Shown here: positions 50,050 to 61,000 of the stretch, one piece after another
Numbering within the stretch: the stretch's first letter is position 1
How the letters are laid out: each line of letters starts with the position of its first letter
DNA from: Cyathus striatus
Lineage: Eukaryota > Basidiomycota > Agaricomycetes > Agaricales > Nidulariaceae
Direction: 5' to 3'
Assembly: GCA_025738555.1 (NCBI GenBank)
Contig: JAOVFP010000002.1
Span: 8,122,001 to 8,186,000, forward strand
Length of the DNA: 64,000 nt
Notes under the pieces: generated by a model
Told to the model about the DNA's origin: nothing
Database searches by the model: none
What the model saw: only the letters and a program-made list of their open reading frames with translations
Program-made: the position numbers and the translations under genes

Positions 50050-50669
50050 CTTTCATATGTAATTCTAAGTTCTAAATCTTTAAAATACATTTTTTATATA
50101 GAAAATAATATACATTTCATGTATATTTCACATTAATTCTATGTAACTATTGCACTGTACATGCATATGAATTTGACCTGTATTTCATGTGAAATTCACA
50201 TGAATTTCATGTAACTATCGGACCGTACATGCATATGAATTTGACCTGTAATTCATGTGTACTTCACATGGATTTCACGTGAAATTCACATGAATTTCAT
50301 GTAACTATTGCACTGTACATGCATATGAATTTGACCTGTATTTCATGTGTACTTCACATGGATTTCATGTGAAATTCACATGAATTTCATGTAACTATTG
50401 CACTGTACATGACTTGTATTTCATGTGTACTTCACATGAATTTCATATTTAAATTTCACCTATTTTTCACCTAGTTTCCACCTAAACTTCACTTGAATTT
50501 CACCAAATTTTGGTGATTTTGGAACATCCTAGATGAAGGTGAAATTCATGTGGACTTCACGTGTTTTCACGTGAAAATGTTACTTCAATGTGTATTTCAT
50601 GTGAATTTCACCCCTTCACATGAAATTCATGTGAAGTTTAGGTGAAAGGGTGGGGGAGGGATAAGTACT
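50050..50669. repeat. Right end of the KDZ element: tandem and palindromic repeats
   Basis: About 3.5 tandem units at 50148-50460, roughly 65-90 bases each, start actattgcactgtacatgcat and contain ttcatgtgaaattcacatgaa palindromes. Beyond them come further cacgtgaa phrases and the terminal ggtgggggaggg. This mirrors the left end. Confidence 0.7.
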
Positions 50670-51077
50670 GACTTTCTCCGGTCTATGCGTAACCGCAATA
50701 ACCGGTTCGGAGATAACGGTTCTAACGCCTCGCGTTTGATCACGTGACAGGAACACGGAACGCGTTCCTTAGCTAAGTTTCAATCAAGTACTGGGTGCAT
50801 GTACATAGTCTTTTGGACTCTAGTAATTAGATTACACACATCTGGTTGTATTTCCTTTAGTATATATCAATTAGATATTTCTGCTGGCAGTGCAGGACTC
50901 AACCCCAGCTCTCAGATGTCCCATTCCCTTAGTAATGTATTCAAAATAGAACACTTTGATTGGCAACTCGGGACTCGTCCCAACCCTTGTACTCATGATG
51001 TGCATTACTAATACTGAGTGCTAATATTATATGACAAATAGGGAGATTTAACCATTAAATAGTTTTAAGGCATATCA

Positions 51078-51559
51078 GTACTCCATTCTCGATTACGGCC
51101 CTCGCCGCAAACGTATCCCACCCCACCGTCCCAGGACCTGTAGTCTTTTCTTCGAGTCGAGTGTCCGGCGTTGGTGATGAGCGACGAACGTGAGCGATCC
51201 GATCTGAGCGTGTACACTAGTTTCATGGAGCGAAGCGAAGTGGGGGCGGGTAGTGTAGGGATCGTGGTCTGCGGGGGTCCTTGACAGTTCCCTTGGGACT
51301 ACATTACAGGATCCACCAGATCTCTCGCCTCTTCAATACGTCCCTCTTTCCCTCATTTCCTGCATCGTCATCGAGAGTTATCACACTAATCTGTCTCACC
51401 CATCCCTCCACCATTACTTCAAAACATTTCCTCTGCGCTTACGATCGTCTCGGTAAACGTCTCGCTCCCCACCGCCTCCAGATTCGTTTCTCCCTCGTCG
51501 AGTTCGCAGAGTGCAGCAAGCAGTAGTGACGCGGTGATGCGTGACGAGCACGAGTGTGA
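51078..51559. repeat. Continuation of duplicated block beta after the 8-kb insertion
   Basis: Resumes exactly where 43017 stopped and is colinear with 36540-36650 and with parts of 24740-25100. No gene. Confidence 0.6.
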
Positions 51560-52559
51560 GCGTTAGTGTGTATAGTTAGGTTATGCGCGGACCTTAGAAT
51601 CCGACACCCTTCTTGCGTTCCTAATGACTACTGTATATGACTGCGTCGTAAAGGGTGCCGATTCGATTTTTGATTTTCCCTAGCGTACGTAAACCTTACA
51701 GCAACTAGCTCTAGTAGTATTTGACGCCTATTATACCACAACATCAGTAACCATGATGCCTTCGATTTCTTACATAGACAGGAGCTGGGATAGTGTAGTA
51801 ACTAACGATGCAGAGAATGAGGGAAGAAGGGAAGAAGGGACATGTCGAGGCGAGAAATCTAGTACAGCCTGTAGTCCCGAAAAAACTACTCAAGAATCCC
51901 CACAATCCTTACTCCAACCACCACCCACCTTGCCTCGTTCCACTACAGCTAGCGTTCACGAGCTGACTAGACCCGCTCACGCTCGTGCTCATTGCCAACA
52001 TAGGACACTTGGCGCAGAGAAGGAACCACAGGATTTAAGAGGGTATGGAGAAATACATATGCTGAGTGGGTTGCAGCTGGCAGAGACGGAATATCTTGCG
52101 TTCAGGTACAGGTGGGGGGAACGGAGGGCTGTAACTTTGGATCAGTGACGATTGAAGGGAGGAAGGTGAGGAAGTATGCGTTGTTGAATCATGTACACCT
52201 CCGATTAACACACGGCGAGTGTCTAGGTACTTGTTTTTTCCACCCGTGTATAAACTTTGAGAAGTACTTCTGAAGCGGGGAAGAGGAGGAAGCGTCCTTG
52301 GATGTCTGAATTATCTCCTTCCAATGATCACGGAAAGTGAATTGCCAGACTGAACACCTATTATCCTCCAGGCGACACGAATGGAAGGAGATGGGGTATA
52401 CATTCCTCCAACAAGTCGCTACAACAAGAACGAAGGTTGGAGGTACAGAGGCAAGTTGTACGGTACAGTCACGCTACAAAGGCGAGAAGGAAACAACTAC
52501 CAGCCCATGGATAGAGGGAAGGAAAAGATGAGATGAAAGGAATGTACCAAAATGAGTCC
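51560..52559. repeat. Duplicated block epsilon, copy 2
   Basis: Pairs with 25126-26104 throughout. No conserved open frame; the 131-codon frame at 51753-52148 is broken in the partner. Confidence 0.6.
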
Positions 52560-53415
52560 TCCAGCCTCACATCTCACAACTCACAACCATCTTCTTTCCT
52601 CCCAACCTTTCCTCCGTGGCTCTCCTACCAACTTGCACGCTCCATCCTGCTCCTCTCTTCGTGCTTCGTAGTCATGTCTGTTACTTAGAAACGAGAACGT
52701 CCCATGAATTCGTTGTAGAAACCTCGACCGAGAGTTATCGTCTACCCAGCTATTAAGGTTGCTGTTCCGTGCTACGTGCTGATATGTAAGCGAGGAGGAA
52801 CAGCGTATGCAATATTGAGTTAGATAGGGTCGGGATGTTGGTGACTATCATCTCGATGCTACTTCAAAACAGGGCATCAGTTCATGAACAGGAAGAAGGA
52901 CGGAATGAAGGAATGAAGGAAGAGAATCGCAAAAAAACGAAGCGTACTATACTTATCCAATAACTGTAACTGCAAAGGTCATACGGATCCACCTCCACCT
53001 CTCCTCTCCCAACCTCCCCTGTTCCAATCCAACCTATCCAAAAACCCGACCAACGACTTACGTTTCGCAAAGCAGTGGTACAGTATCCTTCGCGAAGTGC
53101 TCTACGTCACACACATGTTAAGTCCAGGCTCTCTTTGTGCTTTACTGGGTCGGCCTGAGCACTGGTCCCGACATCGTCCAACGTCAACTAGCACGCCAGT
53201 AAACTCGTATCGAGATTCTACTGGGTTGTGAATGCGGCATTCCTTTCTGGGGCAGAGTTAGAGTTCTACTTCAAGTTGGGATGGATGACGAAAAGAAGGA
53301 AGCTGGAAGGCAGCACCGCTGGAGACTCGGGAGCTAACGAGTGCAAAATGACGACAAACCTCAAATCGATCATACGTAAACTTACTTAGGCGCGCGTCAC
53401 ATTGACATCACACAC
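52560..53415. repeat. Duplicated block gamma, copy 3: upstream region of gene copy D
   Basis: Pairs with 26105-27283 and 36641-37560. No gene. Confidence 0.6.
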
Positions 53416-53417
53416 CA

Positions 53418-53428
53418 TATATATATAC
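53418..53428 (+). promoter_or_regulatory. TATA box of gene copy D
   Basis: TATATATATAC about 115 bases upstream of the ATG at 53543, followed by tcgcaagagctcc, as in copies B and C. Confidence 0.55.
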
Positions 53429-53542
53429 TCGCAAGAGCTCCATCCCACGTCCCTGGCCACCTTTCTGCTTACTTTCGTTTTGTCGCCTGGGTCCGAGTCA
53501 GTGCTGCGCTACTACATTCCATTCCACTCCGCTTTTGCCAAG

Positions 53543-55925
53543 ATGTTTCATAAAGCTAAGAACTTTGTAATACAGAACGGTGCATTTATTGATAATCTCT
53601 GTAAGTTTTTATTCTTCATATATTCTGGTAAAATACGATATTTATTTCATTACATTTATTGTAGATGTCAAGAAAGTGAATCGTAGTTCTTCACAAAGTA
53701 TGCGCTCCAAAGACGTTCATCGAGGTGATTCTCAACTTATATCAAATGTAAGTTACGTTCCGCTTCGGTGTGACTACAGCTATTCTTATGCCCTCATAAA
53801 GTATACACAATTTAAATGGGCGACATTCATGTACTTGATGGGCGTGTACAAGTAGACAGCATCTACAATGATGTTATAGTCGAAGTTATGGTAGGGGAAA
53901 CTAAGAAACGAGCAGCACGAATCTATCGAGGACCTCGCGGACACGCTGTGAGCCAATGATTTCTTTCCAATGTGATGTGGTGAAACTCAAAATATACCGT
54001 TGAAGCAACTTAAAATGGAACTGGAGCTTCTGTATAAGCTGTGGTAAGTAAAGGTATGTTTAATCGCAGGAAATTTGTTAGTTAACCGTTACTTTTCAGC
54101 CCTCATCCCAGGATTAGACAGGTGTATGGTGTATTTAAATGTGATGACGCCACTGGCCTTGTGTTTCATGACGACGGTAGACATACATTTACTCATATTC
54201 CAGCATGAATTTTAAAAATACTGTAGGAACACATCGAAGATATGGAGAGTATGCGTCGTCTCTGAAACCCTTGCAGTGTGCTGCTTTCAGTATCAAATAT
54301 GTAAGTGCACAAGTTTTACTACAAGAACATTCTCTAAGACAGCAGTTATGCTCTTTACTACGTGAATCGGTGTTATATACATTTCGTTTTAAAGGACACC
54401 TCCATATATTTATACAAATACAGCAATTTCTTTCAAAATCCACTCAATGATTCCCATTATTCTGGGGGTTTAACTCACCAAATCATACGTGGCTCATATG
54501 ATAGTGCCATTGATTTTTACATCAGCTCATCTGGTAGGCTTAACACTGTGTTATCAGTAAGCAGCTTACCCAGATTGTGAACCATTTTTCTTATCTCACC
54601 GCAGATTTATGACTATAATTCTCCAGGTCATACTCGAAGTTACACTTCCCATTATCTCTGGAAAAAGTGGAATACTCGGAGGTCTCCAGGAAATATATCA
54701 CAAAGCAACTTTGAACTAATCGAAAAAGTTCTTGACCATGACTATATCATCCCCCAAACTCATGTTAGTCCGGCTCAACTGATATATATGTTGCATAGCA
54801 CATTTCTCTCTGTGATGGAGACTATACACATATGGGATACTGGAAAGACAAATGAATGCATTCTAGGGTATCCTGTTATAATTTGGCCTCAGATGCTCCA
54901 GGATTATGATGATAGAATTCATTATGCATCTGCACATTTCAAGGTCACTCAACAATACTTTGAAAGCAACCCGCAGTGGGACTTCTCTCCAGGCTTATTT
55001 TGCTGGGGGCATGTACGTCAACTTACACGGTGAGGACAAGACTGATTAGACGGTCACATATATCCTTCAATATTTACATGCTATATTGTTAGCTTCAAGT
55101 TAAACACCAATGCTATACCCCTAGTCACGTCAATAAATGAAGATTGTCAAAATATATCATTTTCGGGGATTTTCCATGTCTCTGACGACACTTATCGAAA
55201 ATTTCTATCTCAAGCACCTCAAATACTAGAAAATCACACACCCATTCACGATCCTATTAACAACTTGGGCATAGGTAATAAGAATTTCGTATATATTGAT
55301 AATTATCACCGAAGTTCTAAACTACTGTTCTGAAGTATCTGCGTTAAAAATCAGGATCAACGTTACAATATATTTCTCTCATCTCATCCACTGTATGGAA
55401 AGCAACAAGGACACAGAAGTATATTTATTCGTTTCCAACCCAGGTATTGACCCAGTGGATGGAAGGGTTTCTGAGCTGCATATTTATTGGTCATTGGACA
55501 AGTCCGGAACCGATCCACTTACTGCCTTTTCTGCCGCTTTAAATGGACTATTCATTACAGAAATAGATATACGTCCGGATGAAATAGCATGCTGGGATAA
55601 ATTTTACTATGAAGCTCTCGGTGATTTGTACAAGATGTACAAGATATCGACATCTGATGTCTTGCAACCTTCTGAACTTGAACCAAATCGACAAGGTATT
55701 TGAATCAATGTTTTCTCTATTCTTAAATTGTATTCGCCAAGATCATGTAGACCATCATATCAAATCATCTCCATACATGGAGGATATACACATCAAATAT
55801 TTTGCAACGCAGCATGAGATATTAAAAAATAGCGAAGGACGGTACTTTCAGCAGAATATGATGACACGGACAAGTTCCAATGTACAATATTGTGCAGATT
55901 ATTCACACTATCTGAGAAGATATAA
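53543..55925 (+). pseudogene. Gene family delta, copy D: cut by the gypsy element
   Basis: The same layout as copies B and C: MFHKAKNFVIQNGAFIDN in exon 1, then the second exon. One base is lost near 53817 in the second exon, after YTQFK, which shifts the frame. The join between the kinase-like exon (PRIRQVYGVFKCDD) and VGTHRRYGEYASS is out of phase; the gap here is 4 bases shorter than in copy B. Later conserved segments run through PGIDPVDGRVSELHIYWS and the last exon up to 55925. There the gypsy LTR replaces the final roughly 90 codons. It is non-functional. Confidence 0.6.
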
Positions 55926-56544
55926 TGTTACGATCCGAGCTGGTCTCGTGATGTCTTCTGGTCTTGTGATGTCTTCTGGTCCCGTGATCTAATAATCACG
56001 TGACTTGTCACTACACTTGTAAGTCGTATGACGAAGTCGAAGTCTAAACAGTAATAACGTAGAGTTATTCACTAATGGACTTAGCGGCGATCTCACAGCA
56101 ACGCTTGAGATGCGATCTAGAAAGTAGCGGTGTTCTGGGTCTGAGGTGGTCTCAAAGGAGGTAGAGAGGATTAGCCAGCTATATTGGATGATAGCTAAAC
56201 TAAGATCAAGCTGAGGAAGCTTGATCGGAATACATGTGCTATTTATACAAAAGAAGTATGGTCCGTGCGAGTAAAGAAGTGTAGCTATAAATAAGTCCAT
56301 GACTTGTCATGACTCGACAGAGGTCTATAAATAGAATGCGCAGTAGTATCAGTAAGCGAGTCCGAGGAGATAAGAGAAGTCCATGCTCGTAGTATGACAA
56401 ACCAGAGGAGCGGGGTCGGGGTCGGGGACGATGAGTAAGTATGTAGATATAAATAGAAAGGGATCAGTAAGCAAAAAGATATAAATAGAAAGGTCACGTG
56501 AAATAGAGGGGCTCTGGCGGGGTTGAGATGGAAAAGGTGTAACA
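55926..56544 (-). repeat. 3' LTR of the gypsy element, 619 bases
   Basis: Plus-strand ends are TGTTACG and GTGTAACA. The U3/R boundary is inferred at about 56212 from the TATA box and the self-priming match. Plus-strand positions 55942-56000 hold three near-identical copies of tctcgtgatgtcttctgg. A perfect-stem inverted repeat, gatcaagct...agcttgatc, is at 56204-56225. Confidence 0.9.
56241..56247 (-). promoter_or_regulatory. TATA box in U3 of the gypsy LTR
   Basis: TATAAAT on the minus strand. It sits 29-35 bases upstream of 56212, where the sequence complementary to the primer-binding site begins, which is the expected spacing to the RNA start. Confidence 0.65.
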
Positions 56545-56546
56545 TT

Positions 56547-56556
56547 ACCCCCTTTG
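56547..56556 (-). other. Polypurine tract of the gypsy element
   Basis: On the minus strand AAAGGGGGTAA lies immediately before the 3' LTR, the usual position for plus-strand DNA priming. Confidence 0.7.
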
Positions 56557-56561
56557 TATAA

Positions 56562-57248
56562 TCAAACGTCCTCGTTTGATGCATACCATCTCTCGTCGTT
56601 GTCGGGTACGTTCCATTCCCCTGTTTCGGCGGTTTCGGCTGCTTCGTCGGCGTTTATCTGATCCTCAAGTTCCGTGAGGACATTCCATGAGTTGATCTGA
56701 TACTGCGGCCAGTTTCCCCAGTTGTTGTCGTTGTCGGGTGGTGGGGTAGAGTCTGGGCCGTAGTGGCAGTCCTTGGGGGCATGACCGGCGCATGGCCATC
56801 CGCACGTCTGGCAGACGTACTTGCGGCATTGGAAGGGTGAGTGGCGAGGGGCATGAAGGCGGCAAAAGGGGCAGACATGAAGGCGGCATTGGAGGCGGTC
56901 GTGGTGTTTGCTGCGGCAGAGGGGGCAGCGGCGGCGAGCGTTGCGGAGAGGAAGGTTCTCGATGGTGAGAGCCTTCTGCATGTTTCGAGTGGTCTGAGAG
57001 ACGGGTCTTCGGGTACACGGGTGTGCCTGGCGATAGGCACGACACCAGGTTTTTTCACGTTCCTGGCGACGAAAGGAACGGAAGAGTTCCAGATCGTAGG
57101 CGGGGATGTGGTACCAGCGACCTGGGTTGCGTTGACATAGGGGTTTGACGGTGGGAGGGGCGTTGGGAATGATGGGGGTGTCGGTGGTGGGGGGTGCAGG
57201 GTGGCCTCGTAGAGGGGGTTGGTTTTCCTGATCATGACTGTCGTCCAA
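56562..57248 (-). CDS. Third ORF of the gypsy element, zinc-knuckle part
   Basis: A 228-codon frame whose first codon is TTG, not ATG, overlapping the 3' end of the frame 58003-56654. It therefore needs frameshifting, or a base has been lost or gained. It carries three consecutive zinc knuckles, each spaced like retroviral nucleocapsid or a variant: CPLCRSKHHDRLQC (CX2CX4HX4C), CPFCRLHAPRHSPFQC and CQTCGWPCAGHAPKDC (both CX2CX6HX4C). Before them is an Arg-rich stretch; after them an acidic tail ending DERWYASNEDV. There is no membrane segment or signal peptide, so it is not envelope-like. Nucleic-acid binding is a fair inference. Sense-strand position between pol and the 3' LTR suggests an accessory protein. 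Confidence 0.6.
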   Translation of the reverse strand: MDDSHDQENQPPLRGHPAPPTTDTPIIPNAPPTVKPLCQRNPGRWYHIPAYDLELFRSFRRQEREKTWCRAYRQAHPCTRRPVSQTTRNMQKALTIENLPLRNARRRCPLCRSKHHDRLQCRLHVCPFCRLHAPRHSPFQCRKYVCQTCGWPCAGHAPKDCHYGPDSTPPPDNDNNWGNWPQYQINSWNVLTELEDQINADEAAETAETGEWNVPDNDERWYASNEDV

Positions 57249-58003
57249 TGGGGCATTGTGTCCAGTAGTTCTTGGAAGAACTGGCGTAGCTGGTCAGGGT
57301 GAATCTGGCGGAGTGGGGGACGGGGTGGTAAGAAGCGGTGGAGGGAGGAGGGGGGTAAATCGCCGTGGGTGGTGGTAGGTGGATAAGCTGGGGGTGCAGT
57401 CGGGGTTCTGGGTTCGATGGTCGGGGGTACTGGGGCGTAGACATAGTGTTGGTGGTTGTGGGCGAGATTGCGGCCGTGATCGAGAGGGGGAATGCGAAGT
57501 GCTTCGATACCGACACACCCGGGGGAGCTTCGATGTTGTGTGCCGCAGAAACCCTGGGGGAGGTCTATGAGTTGGACGTAGTCGAAAAGACGGAGTTGGA
57601 TGAGTAAGTCAGCGATGTGTTCGAGGTTATATTTAGGGACAGACGGGTCTCGGGTTTTGCCGGTGACAATCTGGGCAAAACAATCCATGGCGAGGATAAA
57701 CAACTGCACGAAGCAGTGAGAAACTCCTGGGGGGGCGATGTACTGGAGGAAGGCGATCATTTGGAGAGGTGCGTTTCGGGCGCACCAGAGGGCTTTGGCT
57801 AGGTGGATTTCGTGGGGGTGGCGGATGCGTTGTGGGATGGCAGGGGCGGCTCCTGGCCAGTTAAGGTGGTGGAGTCCGGTATGGAGGGTTTCGGCGGGAA
57901 GTTCGTTGGTGGCGGTGGCGGGGATTTCGATGCGAAGGTCGGTCGGGGGGGTGTTGGTCGAGTTGGGGGCAGTCGAGGTGGCGGGTGCAGAGGTGGCAGG
58001 CAT
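57249..58003 (-). CDS. Third ORF of the gypsy element, N-terminal part
   Basis: Starts with ATG at 58003, about 50 bases after the pol chromodomain stop near 58052. The frame stays open to 56654 (449 codons), but beyond about 57250 its composition becomes Pro/Thr/Ala-rich while the other frame carries the zinc knuckles, so I end it here. It has a Ser/Thr/Pro-rich start, then a helical segment (IHLAKALWCARNAPLQMIAFLQYIA; HCFVQLFILAMDCFAQIV) and a Pro-rich linker, ending FFQELLDTMPHW. I recognise no family. The helical core followed by zinc knuckles recalls a Gag-like plan, which is inference. Confidence 0.5.
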
Positions 58004-58051
58004 GTTGTGGAAGTTGTAGTGTTGAGTAGAAAGCGGGTTTCTGGTTCTTTC

Positions 58052-61000
58052 AGGGTAACTTGGCCTTCTTTTTATAGGTTTTCAGGAGGTCTTTGGCATT
58101 TTCCAGAGCGTCCTCGTTTACCCATTCATCGGCGGAGGAAGGGTATCCTTTCCATGAGATGAGAAAGATTGTACCCTTCTTTTTGCTTCTTGTGCGCTTT
58201 GATTGCTTCTATTTCCCATTCTTCTTCGTCATCAATGAGATCTGGGGGTGGTTCCAAGTAGTTGGGTCCGTGTTCATCGTTCTCGACGTATGGTGTTAGA
58301 AGGGATCGGTGGAATACTGGGTGGATTCGGCCCCAACGTTTTGGTAATTGGAGTTTGTACACGAGTTTTGATCGGACTTCTTGGATCGGAAATGGTCCTT
58401 CTCTCCGAGGGGCGAACTTCTTGGTGGGGTAGGCTATCTTGAGATTGGTTGATTCCAGCCATACTTTCTGTCCTTCTTTGAGTGGTCGGAGATCTTTCTT
58501 ATTTCGGAGAATTACTTGTTGTCGAGCTAGTTCGTGTAAGGCTTGGGCTTCTTTCCTCAGTTGGTTTAGTGCTTTGAGTCGTTCTTGGACTTGCAGAATC
58601 TTTGATCGGGAGAAGACTTCTGGAAGTGCAACGGGGTCGTATCCCATAATTAGGTAGAAGGGGGAGTTCTTCGTGGTGGAATGGTATCGGGAGTTGATGG
58701 CGAATTCTGCGGAAGAGAGGTATTTGTTCCAGTCGTATTGTCTCATAGCGCAGACACATCGAAGGTATACTTCTATTTCTTGGTTCATGCGTTCAGTTTG
58801 TCCATCGGTTGTGGGTGGTATGCGGTGCTTCCTTTCCATTTGACGTCTAAATGTCGTATCATTTCTTGGAAGGCTTCGGCGGTGATCTTGGGGTCTCTGT
58901 CGGAGATGATGGAATCGGGTAATCCAAATCTTCGGTATACGGTGTCGAGTAATAATTGGGCTACACCCAAAGCGGTGAGTCCTTTCTTATGGCAGGATTC
59001 GAATATTACCCCCTTTGTAGATCCGTGGTCGACCACGACAAATATAGAGTCGTATCCGTCGGAAGAGGGTAAATCGGTGATCCAATCGCATGAGATCTGG
59101 GAGAATGGTCTGGTGTCGGCGGGTGCGGGGATCGGCATTAGTGGTGGTTTTCCTTTTCGGTTGTATTTCGATTGTTGGCAGATGGCGCATCCTTCAACGT
59201 AGTTCTTGATGAAAATGCCCATACCGGGCCACCAGTAGTAATTTTTGACAGTTAGTTCTGTGTTGTGGGGTCCTGGGTGTCCTGCGGCGGTAGTATCGTG
59301 ATATTTTCGTACTATTTCTTGTTGTAGTTCTTTGTTTGGAGGCACATAACAACGGCCTCGGTAGTAAAGAAGGCCGTCTTCTTCGTGCCAATCGTTCGCG
59401 GCGTTCTTGATAAGGGATAATTGTCCGGGTTGTTTCATAATGGAGATGGCGTCCTGTGCGTGATGATCGGTGGAAAGTGCTGTTTCGAATTGTCCCTTTA
59501 ATTCGGTGTCAATAAGGTTAACGGGGATGTCCAAGGTGTCAGTCAAGGGAAATAGGTGTGCTGGTAGCATCGTGATTTGTTTGTTATCGTTGTCTTCTTT
59601 TGGAATATAGTCGGGTCGTCGAGATAGAGCGTCAGCGGCAATAAGGTTCTTTCTGGGTTTGTGGCGAAGTTCGTAATGGAATTGTGATAGGAAGAGATAC
59701 CATCGGGCTTGTCTTCTTGTCAGATCTTCGGGTTTTCTCCAATATCTGAGGTTGCGATGATCGGACCAAATGATGATTTTGTGGGGTGTTCCGATAAGTA
59801 GGTGTTTCCATTCTTTGAGTCCACGAATAACGCCGAGGAGTTCTCTATCATAGATTTCGTAGTTCCGTTTGGTTTCGGTAAAGGTGTGGGAAGAGAATCC
59901 ACAAGGGTGGAGTCTTCCGTCGGGTCCTTTCTGATTGAGTACTGCTCCACATGCATATTTGGAGGCATCCGTTTCGAGTTCAAAGGGTTGTTCGGGGTCG
60001 GCGATTTGTAATACCGGTTCAGATAAGAATCGGTCTTTGAGTGTTTCAAATGCAGTCTGACATTCCGAGGTCCATTCGAAGGGTTTGTCTTTCTTGGTTA
60101 AGGCGTTGAGTGAGACGGCTATCTTTCCGAATCCTTCGATGAATTTCCTATAAAAGTTAGCGAATCCCATGAGGGATCGGACATCCTTGAGTTTGGTTGG
60201 GATTGGCCAGTCTCTGATTCCTGCGACTTTGATGGGGTCCATGGCGAGTTCATTGGGTCGAATGATGAGTCCTAAAAAGTCTACTTCCTGGGTTTCGAAT
60301 CGGCATTTCTTTGGTTTGGCGTAGAGATCGTGTTTTCTAAGAATGTCGAGGGCTCGTTTTGTAATTTGTTCTAGTTCTTCGATTGATTCTCCTAGTAAAA
60401 GTACGTCATCGATATAGACAATAGCGAGTCCGGCTTCGATCAGGTCTTTGAAGATGTCGTTCATAAATCTTTGAAAGGTTGCCGGGGAGTTGCATAATCC
60501 GAAAAACATGACTTTCGGGATAAAAGTTCCTCTATTGGTCTTGAAGGCAGCTCGTTGTTCATGTCCGGGGTGAATTCGAATGTTGTTGTAGGCGCCATCA
60601 ATGTCTAGTTTGGTAAAGAACTTCTTTCCTGCTAATCTCTGGATGAGATCAGGCATTAGTGGTAACGGGTAGTTATCGCGAATGGTGTGTTCGTTGATGG
60701 GGCGGTAGTCCTGGCATGGTCGTAGGGCATCCTTGTCGTCTTTCTTTGGTACAAAGAAGAAGGAGGAGGTATATGGTGATTGTCCTTTTTCAATAAATTT
60801 CTTTTCTTCCATATCTTTGAGCCAAATGTCGAGGGCTTCTTGTTGTTTACCGTGGAGCGGGTATACCTTGCAATCAATTTGGTCAGGAGTGTCCGGTTTG
60901 AAGTCTATCTTGTGGTCATAGGATCAGTGGGGTGGTAATTTCGAGACTGGTCGAGATCCGAACACGTCAAGGTATTCATGGAATTTGTTCGGGATCATTT

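Larger units (their letters stand above)
43506..50669 (+). mobile_element. KDZ-superfamily DNA transposon, about 7.16 kb, with 9-10 base target duplication
   Basis: TGACTTTCTC occurs just outside both ends (43496-43505 and 50669-50678). About ten bases inside each end the inverted sequence CCCTCCCCCACCC starts, followed on both sides by many palindromic cacgtgaaattcac-type phrases (43526-43800 and 50050-50650). Inside are a companion gene (45550-47748) and a cysteine-cluster transposase (47880-50024), both on the plus strand. This organisation fits Kyakuja-Dileera-Zisupton elements of agarics. Several minisatellites lie in its left part. Confidence 0.8.
43018..51077. mobile_element. Solo-LTR-like element (about 0.89 kb) split by the KDZ transposon
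   Basis: Relative to the uninterrupted block at 36535, everything from 43018 to 51077 is inserted. Its ends read TGATGCGCC and GGCATATCA, a TG...CA form, and gtac (agtact when extended) flanks both sides. Once the KDZ element 43506-50669 and one target copy are removed, about 890 bases remain, a size that suits a solo LTR. I see no coding sequence in the two flanking parts. The LTR reading is inference; another kind of short element is possible. Confidence 0.55.

Noticed and set aside
50148..50460. Possible CRISPR-like array
   Set aside because: Repeats are adjacent palindromic tandem units with no unique spacers, inside a transposon end of a eukaryotic genome.
56654..57248. 3' half of the 449-codon frame as coding
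   Set aside because: Its Pro/Ala/Thr-rich composition looks like a shadow; the overlapping frame carries regularly spaced zinc knuckles.
56562..58003. Envelope-like gene (position between pol and 3' LTR)
   Set aside because: No signal peptide, membrane segment or fusion-like hydrophobic stretch; zinc knuckles point to a nucleic-acid-binding protein.
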